35,239 bases of DNA, taken from Acidimicrobiia bacterium. Its GTDB lineage: Bacteria > Acidobacteriota > Vicinamibacteria > Vicinamibacterales > CAVVIG01. How positions within the stretch are numbered: the stretch's first letter is position 1; each line of letters starts with the position of its first letter. This document shows positions 15,773 to 24,697 of the stretch, piece by piece. Below the pieces are notes generated by a model, which had not been told where the DNA came from, did not search any database, and saw only the letters and a program-made list of their open reading frames with translations. The position numbers and the translations under genes are program-made. Location: NCBI GenBank assembly GCA_016871175.1, contig VFZL01000041.1, forward strand, positions 1 through 35,239, read 5' to 3'.

Positions 15773-17461
15773 GTGGTCATTGCCACGTCGGGCGACGAGG
15801 CGCTTGCCGTCCTCGATGGCTTCCTGCCCGATCTCATCGTCTTTCCGGTGTTCCTCGCTCCTGGCGACGAGAGCAAGCTGCAGGTTCGGTTGGAAGCGCT
15901 CCTCAGTCCGGGAGACCGCCGAGCGCTGACCATCCCACTCGGCGCGTTCTTCGACGGTGAATCACACGCGACGCGTCCGACAGCGGTGCCGCCGCGCTGG
16001 TTCTATTGGTTCAAGCCGCAGGCGCTCGAACCGGAGATGGCGGACCCGCAGAGGTTCGCCGACGCCGTCCGCGCGGACGTGCACCGCCCGCGCGCGACGC
16101 GGACGTCGGTGTCCGCCGACGTGGAGCCAAGCCCGCTGCAACGGCCCACGCCAGTCGTTCACCCCGCGCCTGCGCACGCCGGATCGCCTTCCCTCGCGTC
16201 CACCCGTCAAGACGCGCAAGCCGCGTTTCGCGCGCCGGGCGATGCGCTCGAATCGGCTGCGGCGATGGTCTCGGAGCGAGTGGGGGAATCCGCAGCGTTG
16301 CGCGCGGGACAGGTCGGCGGGGAGGCGGGTGAGCCCTTCGCAGCCGAGTCGACCGACGAGGACCGCTCGGACAGAGGCGCTCGAGCGGCCGCGTTTGTCG
16401 CAGCTCTGGGCACGGCCTTCCGGGCGATGAGTCGGATCGTGGAGACCGTGGGGTCTGTCCTTGGGGCCGTGTGGCGGGTGTCCCGGGGCCTCCCGCGTCC
16501 GGTGCAGGTCGGCGTGCCGGCGGTCGCCGTCCTCCTGACGCTGGGCGTGACCGGCCAGGTCGGGAGGTTGATCGGATCACCGGTGCGATGGGCGACCGCA
16601 GCGCGCGAGCGCTGGTTCCCTGCGAAGCCGCCGAGCGGGATCGCCGAGATTCAGACGGTTCCCGAGGGCGCGCAGGTCTGGTATCAGGGCCGCCAGCTAG
16701 GGGTGACGCCGCTGCGAACCGAACTCGCCGTCGGGTCCCACGAAGTCGAGCTGAGCTACCGGAACACCACACGTACCCTCACACTCGACGTGACGCCGGG
16801 GAACACGATTGTGCAGCGCATCGAGTGGGCCGCGCCCCGTGTTGCCGGCGCGCTTCGCGTCGAGTCTGATCCACCCGGCGCGGCGGTGGCGGTCGACGGC
16901 AAACCACGCGGTGTCACGCCGCTGACCGTGGAGGACCTCACGGCGGGGCAACACGACGTCGACATCGTGATGAATGGGAACACCGTGCGTGAGACCGTCG
17001 ACGTCAGAGGTGGCAAGACCGTCACGCTGCGCCCGTCGATCTACCGGGGCTGGCTCGCTCTCTTCTCGCCGATCGACTTGACGGTGGCCGTCGACGGTCG
17101 AGCCGTCGCGCTCGATGACCAGCATCGCGCGCTGTTGCCATCCGGTTCCCATCAGTTGACGGGGCAGAATCGCTCCCTCGGATATGAGTACTCGCAGACC
17201 AGCGAGATCAAGCCGGGTGACACGACGCCCGTCTCCGTCGTGCTCCCGAAGACCACTCTCTCGATCACGACGTCGAGCCCGGCCGAGGTGTGGATCGACG
17301 GCGAGCGCATCGGAGACGCCCCGATCACCGACTATCCTGTCGACATCGGCACGCGCTCGGTGCTGGCCCGCTCTGCCGAGCATGGCGAGCGCCATACCAG
17401 CGTCACGGCCACGGTGAACCCCGCGCACGTGTCATTCAATTTCGCGAGCGCCGCGCCCTGA
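15773..17461 (+). CDS. Membrane PEGA-repeat protein with degenerate receiver-like N-terminus
   Basis: The 562-aa frame contains, in order: the later part of a receiver-like fold (ATSGDEALAVLDGFLPDLIVF, residues 4-24); a Pro/Ala-rich linker (about 105-205); one membrane helix (about 246-262); and four PEGA-type beta repeats (near 289-345, 358-415, 427-490 and 495-555). The repeats carry hallmarks such as PEGAQVWYQGRQLGVTP and DPPGAAVAVDGKPRGVTP. PEGA domains are usually extracytoplasmic surface-layer or carbohydrate-facing modules. The phospho-accepting Asp expected after PDLIVF is Pro. Coding-like sequence in this frame continues upstream to about 15686 (VVLAIDPGRRQGAALDRL), but no start codon precedes it and a TGA lies at 15683. 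GTG 15773 is the first available start and cuts off the first part of the domain. Confidence 0.72.
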   Translation: MVIATSGDEALAVLDGFLPDLIVFPVFLAPGDESKLQVRLEALLSPGDRRALTIPLGAFFDGESHATRPTAVPPRWFYWFKPQALEPEMADPQRFADAVRADVHRPRATRTSVSADVEPSPLQRPTPVVHPAPAHAGSPSLASTRQDAQAAFRAPGDALESAAAMVSERVGESAALRAGQVGGEAGEPFAAESTDEDRSDRGARAAAFVAALGTAFRAMSRIVETVGSVLGAVWRVSRGLPRPVQVGVPAVAVLLTLGVTGQVGRLIGSPVRWATAARERWFPAKPPSGIAEIQTVPEGAQVWYQGRQLGVTPLRTELAVGSHEVELSYRNTTRTLTLDVTPGNTIVQRIEWAAPRVAGALRVESDPPGAAVAVDGKPRGVTPLTVEDLTAGQHDVDIVMNGNTVRETVDVRGGKTVTLRPSIYRGWLALFSPIDLTVAVDGRAVALDDQHRALLPSGSHQLTGQNRSLGYEYSQTSEIKPGDTTPVSVVLPKTTLSITTSSPAEVWIDGERIGDAPITDYPVDIGTRSVLARSAEHGERHTSVTATVNPAHVSFNFASAAP

Positions 17462-17504
17462 TCGGCGAACAGCGTCCACACATTCTCAGCCGCGAGCGAC
17501 GCGC

Positions 17505-19829
17505 ATGACACGACCATCACCCGCTCTAGACCAACGGCCTGTCGTCCGCGGCAATGCGACGACCGCTGCGCCCAGCTCCACAGCGCCAGACGGGCACGCG
17601 ACCGAGTGGCGACCGCCCGACTTGGCGGCGGTGCAAGAGTGCTTGACGCTGCTCGCGCGAGCGGTGCGACAGTTCCACACGTATCCGGACACCAGCCCGC
17701 TCTGCCTCGAGGCGATGGTCGCCTGTCAGAAGGCGCTCGTCGGTCTGCACGCGCGCGAGCATCTGGCGTTCAGGGTGATACCGAACCATCTGGTGGTCGA
17801 CGAGATCGCGCTTGGTGCCGGCACCGTTGTGGCCTAGGAGCTGGCGCACCGGCTCCACCGTGCGCACGTGGCCAGCGTGGAGATCGCGCGCGCGATCCGC
17901 ACGCGCGATCTGACCCGGTTCTGCAAGGACCTGAGCGGCCTCGGTGAGGCGCGGCAGGCGGCGCATGCCTTCCCCGAGCTGCTGGCCGAGCACGGTGTCT
18001 GCGACATCACCGTGCACCCGGCGCACCGACCGGAAGTGCTCGACGTCGGTCCCCTGCACCCGCCTGTCCAGCGCCTGGTCGATCACGAGAAACAGCGACG
18101 CCAGGCGCTCTTCGCCTCGGGTGGGCCGGTGCACCATCTGTATCCGCCCGACAAAGGGTGGGTGCGCGTCGACCCGTCGGCGACGCACGACTCGTTCTCG
18201 CTGGTGGACCTCGCGGTCCTCATCGACAATCCGGCCGAGATCGCGGTCGCCCTCATGCGGTTGACGGGGGACGAGACTCAGGCAGCCCACGATTCCCGTG
18301 CGGCGTTCGAGCACAAGTTCTCCGATCTCACGGCCATCTTCTCCGCCGTCGACCCGCGCCTGGCGCGCCAGCTCTTCTCGAAGCTGTCCCGCGCCGTCCT
18401 CGAGCTCGACCCCGATCGGCACTCCCGCTTGCTCAAGCGCACGGTGTTGCCCGGCCTGCTCGACGGCAAGCTCGAGGGGTCGGTCCTCGGCGATTTCCCG
18501 GATGTTGAGCTCGCCGAAGCGCTGTGCCTGCTGCTGGACCTCGAGACCGCCTCACCTGACGTCCTGACGACTGCGCTCGACCGATTGGGCCTGCCGCCCG
18601 AACGGCGGCAGAACATCGTGCCGCTGCTCGAAGCGCGCCTGAACCGCACGGCCCCACCTCGGCCGGACGCCTACGGCCACGACCACGCCATCGAAAGCTA
18701 CGCGCGCCGGCTCGTGGCGCTCAAGCCCGGCGAGGCCCGCAGCTTCGCGGAGTACACGGCGTTCGATCTCTCCGTCACCGAGGACACGAAGTCGCTGGTC
18801 GGTCAGTTGGTCGACGCGATTGGCACCACCGACCTGGGGACCTCGCAGCTCGAGACACGGTTGCGACTCGTGCGGCTGGAGCCGAACCCGGAGCTGGTCG
18901 CGGCGTTCATGGAGCTGACCCTCAAGCTCTTCGAGGACCTCGAAGGCCGGCAGCAATGGAGTCCACTCGCCGAGTGGGCCGCCAAGTTCAATGGCCTGGC
19001 GGTGGCGCTCCGTGACACGCGACCTGACGCGGCGGATGCTGTGTGCACCGGGCTCGCGCGCTTCGGCACCGTCGCCCGCGCTGTGGCGATCGCGGACCTG
19101 TACAATGCGGGCGGCGAGCCTCGCGCGCGGGCACTCGCGCTGGCCGACGGGTTCGGCGCGGCGCTCGCTGACGCCTTTCTGTCGGCGGTCGACGCTCCCG
19201 CAGCCGGCGGGGCGGCGCGGCCACTGGTGGCCCTGATGACCGAACGTGCACAGACGTTCGCGCCCGTGCTGGCCGGGCGGCTGCGCGACTGCGGCACCGC
19301 AGCCCGTCACGCGATAGTGAGAGTGCTCGGCGCCGCAGGAGCGATGCACGCGCCGGCCGTCATCGCCCTCTTACCGCCGCAGGACCGCGAGTGCGACGAG
19401 GCCACCGGCCGCGAGGCGCTGCGCGCGCTCGCGCGGATGGCGACACCGACAGCGGCCGCCGCGGTCGCGGCATGTCTCACGAGCGATGTCGCGTGGCTGC
19501 AACTCGCGGCCGAAGAAGCCCTGTGGCATTTCCCCGCACCGATGGCGTCGGCGCAGGTGCGAACGCTCTTGGCCGATCGCGAGTTCGCCCTGAGCCACCC
19601 AGACGTCGCCGGACGCCTGCTCGAGCGCGCCGCACAAGCGGGCATCAGCGGGCTTGCTCCCGTGCTCCAGGCGCTCGCGCCGCTGCGGTTCCGCTTTTGG
19701 AATCCCGCGCTCGTCCGTGTTACTCGGAAAGCCCAACACCTGTTGCTCTCAGGACGAAGCATCCCGTGTCCCCGACATCTCCGTCCGAATCACCGGCACA
19801 CGCGCTCCTGGATCCGCTGCCGATGCTGA
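17505..19829 (+). pseudogene. HEAT-repeat-like protein interrupted by in-frame TAG
   Basis: ATG 17505 opens a frame that runs 110 codons to a TAG at 17835-17837 and then, in the same frame, continues for about 660 codons to 19829. The residues on both sides belong together. They align with the N-terminal domain of the HD-GYP protein at 19766: HTYPDTSPL against GTYPTGHPM, and LVVDEIALGAGTVVA then ELAHRL against VHLESVAFATDSQTTGQLVEDL. The TAG falls inside that shared domain. The rest is alpha-helical and HEAT-like (IVRVLGAAGAMHAPAVIALL, MATPTAAAAVAACL). I read it as one gene with a single nonsense substitution, perhaps CAG to TAG, but a sequencing error or read-through cannot be excluded. No enzymatic motif is recognised. 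Confidence 0.7.
17868..19829 (+). CDS. Downstream open part of the interrupted HEAT-like gene
   Basis: From GTG 17868, 30 nt after the amber codon, an uninterrupted 653-residue frame remains that could be expressed by re-initiation. It lacks the first two thirds of the N-terminal domain. Helical repeat sequence fills most of its length, with no signal peptide or membrane segment seen. The last 20 or so residues overlap the start of the HD-GYP gene and look poor in coding character, so the functional end may be earlier. Function unknown. Confidence 0.5.
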   Translation: MASVEIARAIRTRDLTRFCKDLSGLGEARQAAHAFPELLAEHGVCDITVHPAHRPEVLDVGPLHPPVQRLVDHEKQRRQALFASGGPVHHLYPPDKGWVRVDPSATHDSFSLVDLAVLIDNPAEIAVALMRLTGDETQAAHDSRAAFEHKFSDLTAIFSAVDPRLARQLFSKLSRAVLELDPDRHSRLLKRTVLPGLLDGKLEGSVLGDFPDVELAEALCLLLDLETASPDVLTTALDRLGLPPERRQNIVPLLEARLNRTAPPRPDAYGHDHAIESYARRLVALKPGEARSFAEYTAFDLSVTEDTKSLVGQLVDAIGTTDLGTSQLETRLRLVRLEPNPELVAAFMELTLKLFEDLEGRQQWSPLAEWAAKFNGLAVALRDTRPDAADAVCTGLARFGTVARAVAIADLYNAGGEPRARALALADGFGAALADAFLSAVDAPAAGGAARPLVALMTERAQTFAPVLAGRLRDCGTAARHAIVRVLGAAGAMHAPAVIALLPPQDRECDEATGREALRALARMATPTAAAAVAACLTSDVAWLQLAAEEALWHFPAPMASAQVRTLLADREFALSHPDVAGRLLERAAQAGISGLAPVLQALAPLRFRFWNPALVRVTRKAQHLLLSGRSIPCPRHLRPNHRHTRSWIRCRC

Positions 19830-21178
19830 AGGGCCTGGCCACGCTGCGTCGGCTGACCGGGACGTACCCGACGGGCCACCCAATGGTGGAGCAGCGCCTA
19901 AAGGAGCTGGACGAAGCCGTTCGCGCGCATCTCCAACATGGCTCTCCCGTCCGCATTGATATCGTCCGCGGCGAGGTTCATCTGGAATCGGTCGCGTTCG
20001 CGACCGATTCGCAGACCACGGGACAGCTCGTCGAGGATCTGGTCTCGCTCGGCGTGCAGAGCATTCATGTCCACGCGGGGGTGACGTCCGCAGAGCTCCT
20101 GACGCTGGCGCAGTTCCTCTGGCAACTCAAAGATGTCTCGCCGGGTGCGCCGCTCGGCGACCAACTGATCGAGCGCGGCGTCCGTCACGTGACCGTCGGG
20201 CGCCTCGTCCCGCTCGATACGCGCTGGCGGGCGCACCAGTGGCCCGAGGATCCGACCGGTCCGCTTGACCCCGACTACGCCGAGTTGATCATGCGCGCGC
20301 AGCAGACCTTCGAAGATGTGAGCGCCGGAAGGGCGCTGAAGCCATCGACGGTTCGCGATCTCGTGCAGTTGCTCATGTTCAAGGTTGCGCGCAGCCACGC
20401 GGCCTTGAGCCAGATTCTCACGGTGAAGCAGTACGAGAACCTGACCTACACCCACTCGGTCAACGTGTCGATGCTGAGCCTGCTCCTCGGTCGTCAGATG
20501 GGACTGGACGAGGACACGCTCGCGTCGCTGGTCGAGGGTGCGCTCCTGCGCGACATCGGCAAGACCAAGATCCCGCTAGAGGTCGTCAAGAAGCCGGGGG
20601 CGCTCGACAAGCAGGAGCGGCGCCTGATGGAGATGCACACGACGCTCGGATCGGAGATCCTCGTGCAGATCGACGGACTCCGCCCGCTGACGCCACTCAT
20701 CGCGCTCGAGCATCATCGCACGGTGAAGGGCTTCGGCTATCCCGACCTCGGTGACTGGGTGATTCCGCATCCCATGAGTCAGATCGTGTCCGTCGCGGAC
20801 ATCTACGAGGCGGTGACCGGTGCGCGGACCTACCAAGTACCCGCGTCACCCGAGCGCGCCTGCCTCATCCTCGCGCGGATCGCCGGCGACAAGTTGAACA
20901 CCGCGCTCGTCAAGACCTTCGTGAACGCGATCACGTTCTTCCCCATTGGGTCGGTGGTCCGCACGAGCCTGGAGCACCTCGCGGTGGTGGTCCGCACGAA
21001 CCCGCGGGACCCCCTTCACCCGGTCGTGGTCCCGGTGGACGACAGGCTTCATCGTCTGGCGGACGAGATCGACACGAGCGCTCGCGACGAGCGAGGTGAT
21101 CAGTGTCATGTGCTCGAGACGGTGAGGCCGGAGGCCGCGTTCGACGTGCGTGAGTTCCTGCCCCCGCAAGCCGCCTGA
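19766..21178 (+). CDS. HD-GYP-domain protein with altered metal-site residues
   Basis: The 470-aa protein has an N-terminal domain (about 20-130) shared with the neighbouring interrupted gene, a helical linker, and an HD-GYP domain from about 215 to 430. HD-GYP enzymes hydrolyse cyclic di-GMP. Present are His230 (YTHSVNVSMLSLLLG), His291 (MEMHTTLGSEIL), His316-His317 (EHHRTVKGFGYP) and Asp345 (VSVADIYEAVTG). However the HD pair itself is Arg262-Asp263 (GALLRDIGKTKIP) and the usual HHE is HHR. Loss of the metal-binding His suggests it binds rather than hydrolyses the nucleotide, which is inference. GTG 19766 has AGGA about 11 nt upstream and overlaps the previous frame by 64 nt; ATG 19823 (overlap 7 nt) is a good alternative start. 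Confidence 0.82.
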   Translation: MSPTSPSESPAHALLDPLPMLKGLATLRRLTGTYPTGHPMVEQRLKELDEAVRAHLQHGSPVRIDIVRGEVHLESVAFATDSQTTGQLVEDLVSLGVQSIHVHAGVTSAELLTLAQFLWQLKDVSPGAPLGDQLIERGVRHVTVGRLVPLDTRWRAHQWPEDPTGPLDPDYAELIMRAQQTFEDVSAGRALKPSTVRDLVQLLMFKVARSHAALSQILTVKQYENLTYTHSVNVSMLSLLLGRQMGLDEDTLASLVEGALLRDIGKTKIPLEVVKKPGALDKQERRLMEMHTTLGSEILVQIDGLRPLTPLIALEHHRTVKGFGYPDLGDWVIPHPMSQIVSVADIYEAVTGARTYQVPASPERACLILARIAGDKLNTALVKTFVNAITFFPIGSVVRTSLEHLAVVVRTNPRDPLHPVVVPVDDRLHRLADEIDTSARDERGDQCHVLETVRPEAAFDVREFLPPQAA

Positions 21179-21250
21179 GCCATCTCGAGCTCGACGCGTT
21201 TCACACATCCGCGCGTGCTGCACACGCCGCTTGGCGTATGCTGTTGAAGG

Positions 21251-23653
21251 ATGCGTGTTCTTGTCCAGGTGTTCCGTCGTGAGCTGACCGCGGCGCGCGC
21301 GCGTTACCCGATCGGCGTGCCCGTGGTGGCGACTGCCTTCCTGATCGCCGCCCTCGTACCGCCGGCGCTCGGCAGTTGGGGCATCCTGACGATGTTCACG
21401 GGCCTGCCCGACGAAGCCGCGATTGGGCGCATGGGCGAAATGGATCAGGCGACGGCCGTCTACGACACACGCGATCGCCTGGTGTTCACGATCTACAAAG
21501 ATCGGGGGATGGAAGTACCGCTCGACCGGGTGTCGCCGCACCTGGTACAGGCGATGCTGGCTATCGAAGACCAGCGCTTCTACCAGCATCGCGGCTTCGA
21601 CCTCGTGCGCATCGCGTCGGCGGTGCTGGCCAACGTGCGGCGTGGGTATCGCGCCCAAGGAGGCAGCACGATCACCCAGCAGTTGGCGCGGCAGAGTTTC
21701 CTCACGCCCGACAAGACCATACGCCGCAAGCTGCAGGAGCTGGTGCTCGCCGCGCGCATCGAGCGGAGGTATTCGAAGGCGGAGATCCTTCAGCTCTATC
21801 TGAACAAGTTGTACTTCGGCGACGGCTTGTACGGGATCGAGGCCGCGTCGCAAGGCTTCTTCGGCAAGCATGCGTCGGAGCTGCTGATCGAAGAAGCGGC
21901 GCTGCTGGCGGGCCTCGTCAAGTCACCCTCGTCGTACACGCCCACGATCAGCGTCGAGCGCGCGATCGCGCGGCGCAATGTGGTGCTGCAGGTGCTGCTC
22001 GACAACGGCACCATCGACAGCGCCGCCTTCGAGCGTGCTCGGCAGACGACGGTCAGCCTGCAGAATGGCCTGCGGATCGATGAGCCGACGGGGCAGTACT
22101 TCAAGGAGCAGGTGCGGCGCGAGCTCGTCGACCGGTTCGGCTGGGAGGCGGTGTATCAGGGCGGCTTGAAGGTCTACTCGACCATCGACATGACCATGCA
22201 GGAGGCCGCCGAGGAGGCCGTCGCGGAGCAGTTGAAAGCGCTCGACGCTCGCCGCGCGAGGCTTCCGGGCGCGCCCAAGGCGGTGTCGGACCAGCCGGCC
22301 GTCGATCCCAATCCGCTGCAGGCGGCCTTGATGGCCATGGATCCGCGCACCGGGGAGGTGCGCGCGATGGTGGGCGGACGCGACTTCGACCGGAGCACGT
22401 TCAATCGTGCCGTCCAAGCCAAGTGGCAGCCCGGGTCGGCGTTCAAGCCGTTCGTCTACGCAGCGGCGCTCGAAGCGGGATTCACCCCTGCATCCATCGT
22501 CGATCGTCTGAACGAACCCATCGACACGATCGAGGGCGCTTGGACGCCTGAGGAGGAGCACGAACCCGGCGAGAGCATCAGCCTGCGCGCGGGCCTGAGA
22601 ACCTCCAGCAACCGAGCGGCCGTTCGCCTGCTGCAGGACGTGGGGATCGGCAAGGCCGTCGGATACGCGAAAGCGATGGGCGTCGGCAATGTGCCGGCCG
22701 TCCCCTCCTTGGCACTCGGGTCTGGCGAAGTGACGCTGGAGTCCATGACGGCCGCCTACGCGGCGTTCGCCAACGGCGGACAGGTGCCGCATCCATTCGT
22801 GATTCGCCGGGTCGAAGATCGCAGCGGGCAGGTCCTGTTCCTCGAGAAGCCGCGGGTGTCGAAGGCGGTGAGCGAACAGACGGCGTTCATGATGTCGAGC
22901 ATGCTGTCCGACGTCATCAACGCCGGCACCGGCGCCCGTGCACGCGGCCTGGGCTTCACCTTGCCGGCGGCCGGGAAGACCGGCACCACCAACGACTTCA
23001 ACGACGCTTGGTTCGTCGGCTTCACCCCGAAGCTCGTGGCGGGTGTGTGGGTGGGTTTCGATACGCCGCGGACCATCATGCCGCGTGGCTTCGCCAGCGA
23101 CGTCGCCGTCCCGTTGTGGACGGCCTTCATGAAAGCCGCGACCTCCGCCGACAAGGCGGAGTGGATCAAGATGCCTGGCGACATCGTCACCGCGACCATA
23201 TGCCGCTTGTCGGGCCGTCTGGCGGTTGAAGGGTGCGAACACGCAGAAGTGCTCTCGGAGGATGGACGCGTGACGCGGCGCTCGGTGGTGTACACGGAGT
23301 ATTTCCGCGCGGGTACGCAGCCAACCACCTCGTGCGCTTTACACCAGTCGGGCCATCTGTTCGCGACTGTCGCCTCGGTCTTCGGGCAGGCGACGTCCGA
23401 GCTCGAACCGCCGCCAGAGCCGGCCGTCGTTCCGCCTCCGGCGGCACCCGCCGCTGCACGTGCTTCCACTGCCGAAGTGGCCGCTGCCGCACCGGCGCCC
23501 GCGGCGGCAGAGCCCGCGCCGAAGCGCCGCGGGTTCTGGGGGCGCGTGTTCGGCCGTCGCGACAGGCCCGAGCCCGACGATGCCGGCGACCGCGGTCGCC
23601 GCGGTCGTGATCGCGACAACGACCGTAACCGGTCACGCGACGAGAGGCGGTAG
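21251..23653 (+). CDS. Penicillin-binding protein 1A family, bifunctional peptidoglycan synthase
   Basis: Class A PBP polymerising and cross-linking peptidoglycan in the periplasm. After a short cytoplasmic start, a membrane anchor (about 20-42) leads into the GT51 transglycosylase domain, with catalytic Glu106 in IEDQRFYQHRGFD, then GGSTITQQLARQ and RKLQELVLAARIERRYSK. The transpeptidase domain has the nucleophile Ser396 in GSAFKPF (SxxK), SSN at 452-454 and KTGT starting at Lys576. The C-terminal 100 residues are Pro/Ala-rich then very basic (RRGRDRDNDRNRSRDERR) and probably disordered. At 800 aa it fits PBP1A. A TATGCT close to the ATG suggests a very short leader, but the promoter is unsure. 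First of a cluster with holB, pdxA and smpB. Confidence 0.95.
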   Translation: MRVLVQVFRRELTAARARYPIGVPVVATAFLIAALVPPALGSWGILTMFTGLPDEAAIGRMGEMDQATAVYDTRDRLVFTIYKDRGMEVPLDRVSPHLVQAMLAIEDQRFYQHRGFDLVRIASAVLANVRRGYRAQGGSTITQQLARQSFLTPDKTIRRKLQELVLAARIERRYSKAEILQLYLNKLYFGDGLYGIEAASQGFFGKHASELLIEEAALLAGLVKSPSSYTPTISVERAIARRNVVLQVLLDNGTIDSAAFERARQTTVSLQNGLRIDEPTGQYFKEQVRRELVDRFGWEAVYQGGLKVYSTIDMTMQEAAEEAVAEQLKALDARRARLPGAPKAVSDQPAVDPNPLQAALMAMDPRTGEVRAMVGGRDFDRSTFNRAVQAKWQPGSAFKPFVYAAALEAGFTPASIVDRLNEPIDTIEGAWTPEEEHEPGESISLRAGLRTSSNRAAVRLLQDVGIGKAVGYAKAMGVGNVPAVPSLALGSGEVTLESMTAAYAAFANGGQVPHPFVIRRVEDRSGQVLFLEKPRVSKAVSEQTAFMMSSMLSDVINAGTGARARGLGFTLPAAGKTGTTNDFNDAWFVGFTPKLVAGVWVGFDTPRTIMPRGFASDVAVPLWTAFMKAATSADKAEWIKMPGDIVTATICRLSGRLAVEGCEHAEVLSEDGRVTRRSVVYTEYFRAGTQPTTSCALHQSGHLFATVASVFGQATSELEPPPEPAVVPPPAAPAAARASTAEVAAAAPAPAAAEPAPKRRGFWGRVFGRRDRPEPDDAGDRGRRGRDRDNDRNRSRDERR

Positions 23654-23659
23654 CGCGTC

Positions 23660-24685
23660 ATGCCGTTCCGCGACTGCGTCGGCCATCGGCCGCTGCTGGC
23701 CGTGCTGGCGCGCTCGATCACGCGCGGCTCGCTCCCGCCGAGCCTGTTGTTCGCCGGTCCCGAGGGCATCGGCAAGCGATTGGTGGCTGTCGCCGTGGCC
23801 CAGGCCCTGAATTGCCCACAGCCGCGGATCGGCGGTCCCGCCGATCCCGACGCGCGCCTCGAGGTCGATGCCTGTGGCACCTGCCCGTCCTGCCTGCGGA
23901 TCGCGCGCAGCGTGCATCCCGACGTCGCGATCGTCGAACCGGGCTCGAGCGGCAGCATCAAAGTGGAACAGATCCGCGACATGGTCGATCGCGCCGCGTT
24001 TCGCCCGTTCGAAGGGAAGCGCCGTGTGGTGATCGTCGACGATGCGGACGCGATGGTGGATCAAGCGCAGAACGCGCTTCTGAAGACGCTCGAGGAACCA
24101 CCACCGGCGTCGGTGTTTCTCCTCGTCACGGCGCGCCACGACGCGCTGCTGCCGACGGTCCGGTCGCGGTGTCCGCTGCTGCGGTTTCGACCGTTGAGCC
24201 CCCAGGAAGTGGCTGACGCGCTCCTGCGGGCGGGACTCACGGAATCCGAGGCGCGCGCCGTGGCCGCCACCGCCGACGGGAGCGTCGGGCAGGCACTGCA
24301 GGCCTCGGCTGGCGACCTCGTCGAGTCGCGTGAGGTGGCGGCCCGGGCACTGCTCCAGGCCTCAAGGTCTGACGCTGTGCGCGCGCGGTTGGACGCCGCA
24401 AAGGAGCTCGTGGCCGGCGCCGGGGCGGGCGCGAGCGAGCGAGATCACCTCTCGCGGCACCTGCGCGCCATGGCGTCGCTGCTCCGCGACATCGAGCTCC
24501 TCGAGAGCGGCGGCGATGTCGGCGCGTTGGCCAATGTCGACGTGCGAGCCGAGCTCGGTCGATTGGCCGCGTTCGGAGGCGAGCGGGGCGTTCGCGCGTT
24601 CGCTGCGGTAGACGAGGCGCTGGTGGCGCTCGATCGCAACACGAGCGCGAAAGCGGTCGCCGACTGGCTGCTGCTCAGGTTGTGA
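23660..24685 (+). CDS. holB: DNA polymerase III delta' subunit
   Basis: AAA+ clamp-loader subunit that helps open the sliding clamp. The 341-aa protein shows GHRPLLAVLARSI at the N-terminus, a P-loop GPEGIGKR, and a zinc-binding module whose visible cysteines are in ACGTCPSC. VVIVDDADAMVDQAQNALL is the Walker B-like region, and KTLEEPPPASVFLLVT with TVRSRCPLLRF contains the sensor and SRC motifs. It starts 6 nt after the PBP gene and ends 12 nt before pdxA, so it is embedded in the operon. DnaX (gamma/tau) shares some motifs, but the size and lack of a long tail favour HolB. Confidence 0.92.
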   Translation: MPFRDCVGHRPLLAVLARSITRGSLPPSLLFAGPEGIGKRLVAVAVAQALNCPQPRIGGPADPDARLEVDACGTCPSCLRIARSVHPDVAIVEPGSSGSIKVEQIRDMVDRAAFRPFEGKRRVVIVDDADAMVDQAQNALLKTLEEPPPASVFLLVTARHDALLPTVRSRCPLLRFRPLSPQEVADALLRAGLTESEARAVAATADGSVGQALQASAGDLVESREVAARALLQASRSDAVRARLDAAKELVAGAGAGASERDHLSRHLRAMASLLRDIELLESGGDVGALANVDVRAELGRLAAFGGERGVRAFAAVDEALVALDRNTSAKAVADWLLLRL

Positions 24686-24697
24686 GGGCGCGCGGGT

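Noticed and set aside
15693-15929. 78-residue plus-strand frame starting at GTG 15693
   Set aside because: It is a different frame from the receiver-like sequence; Ser/Arg-rich, without motif, likely a shadow of the PEGA gene's N-terminal region.
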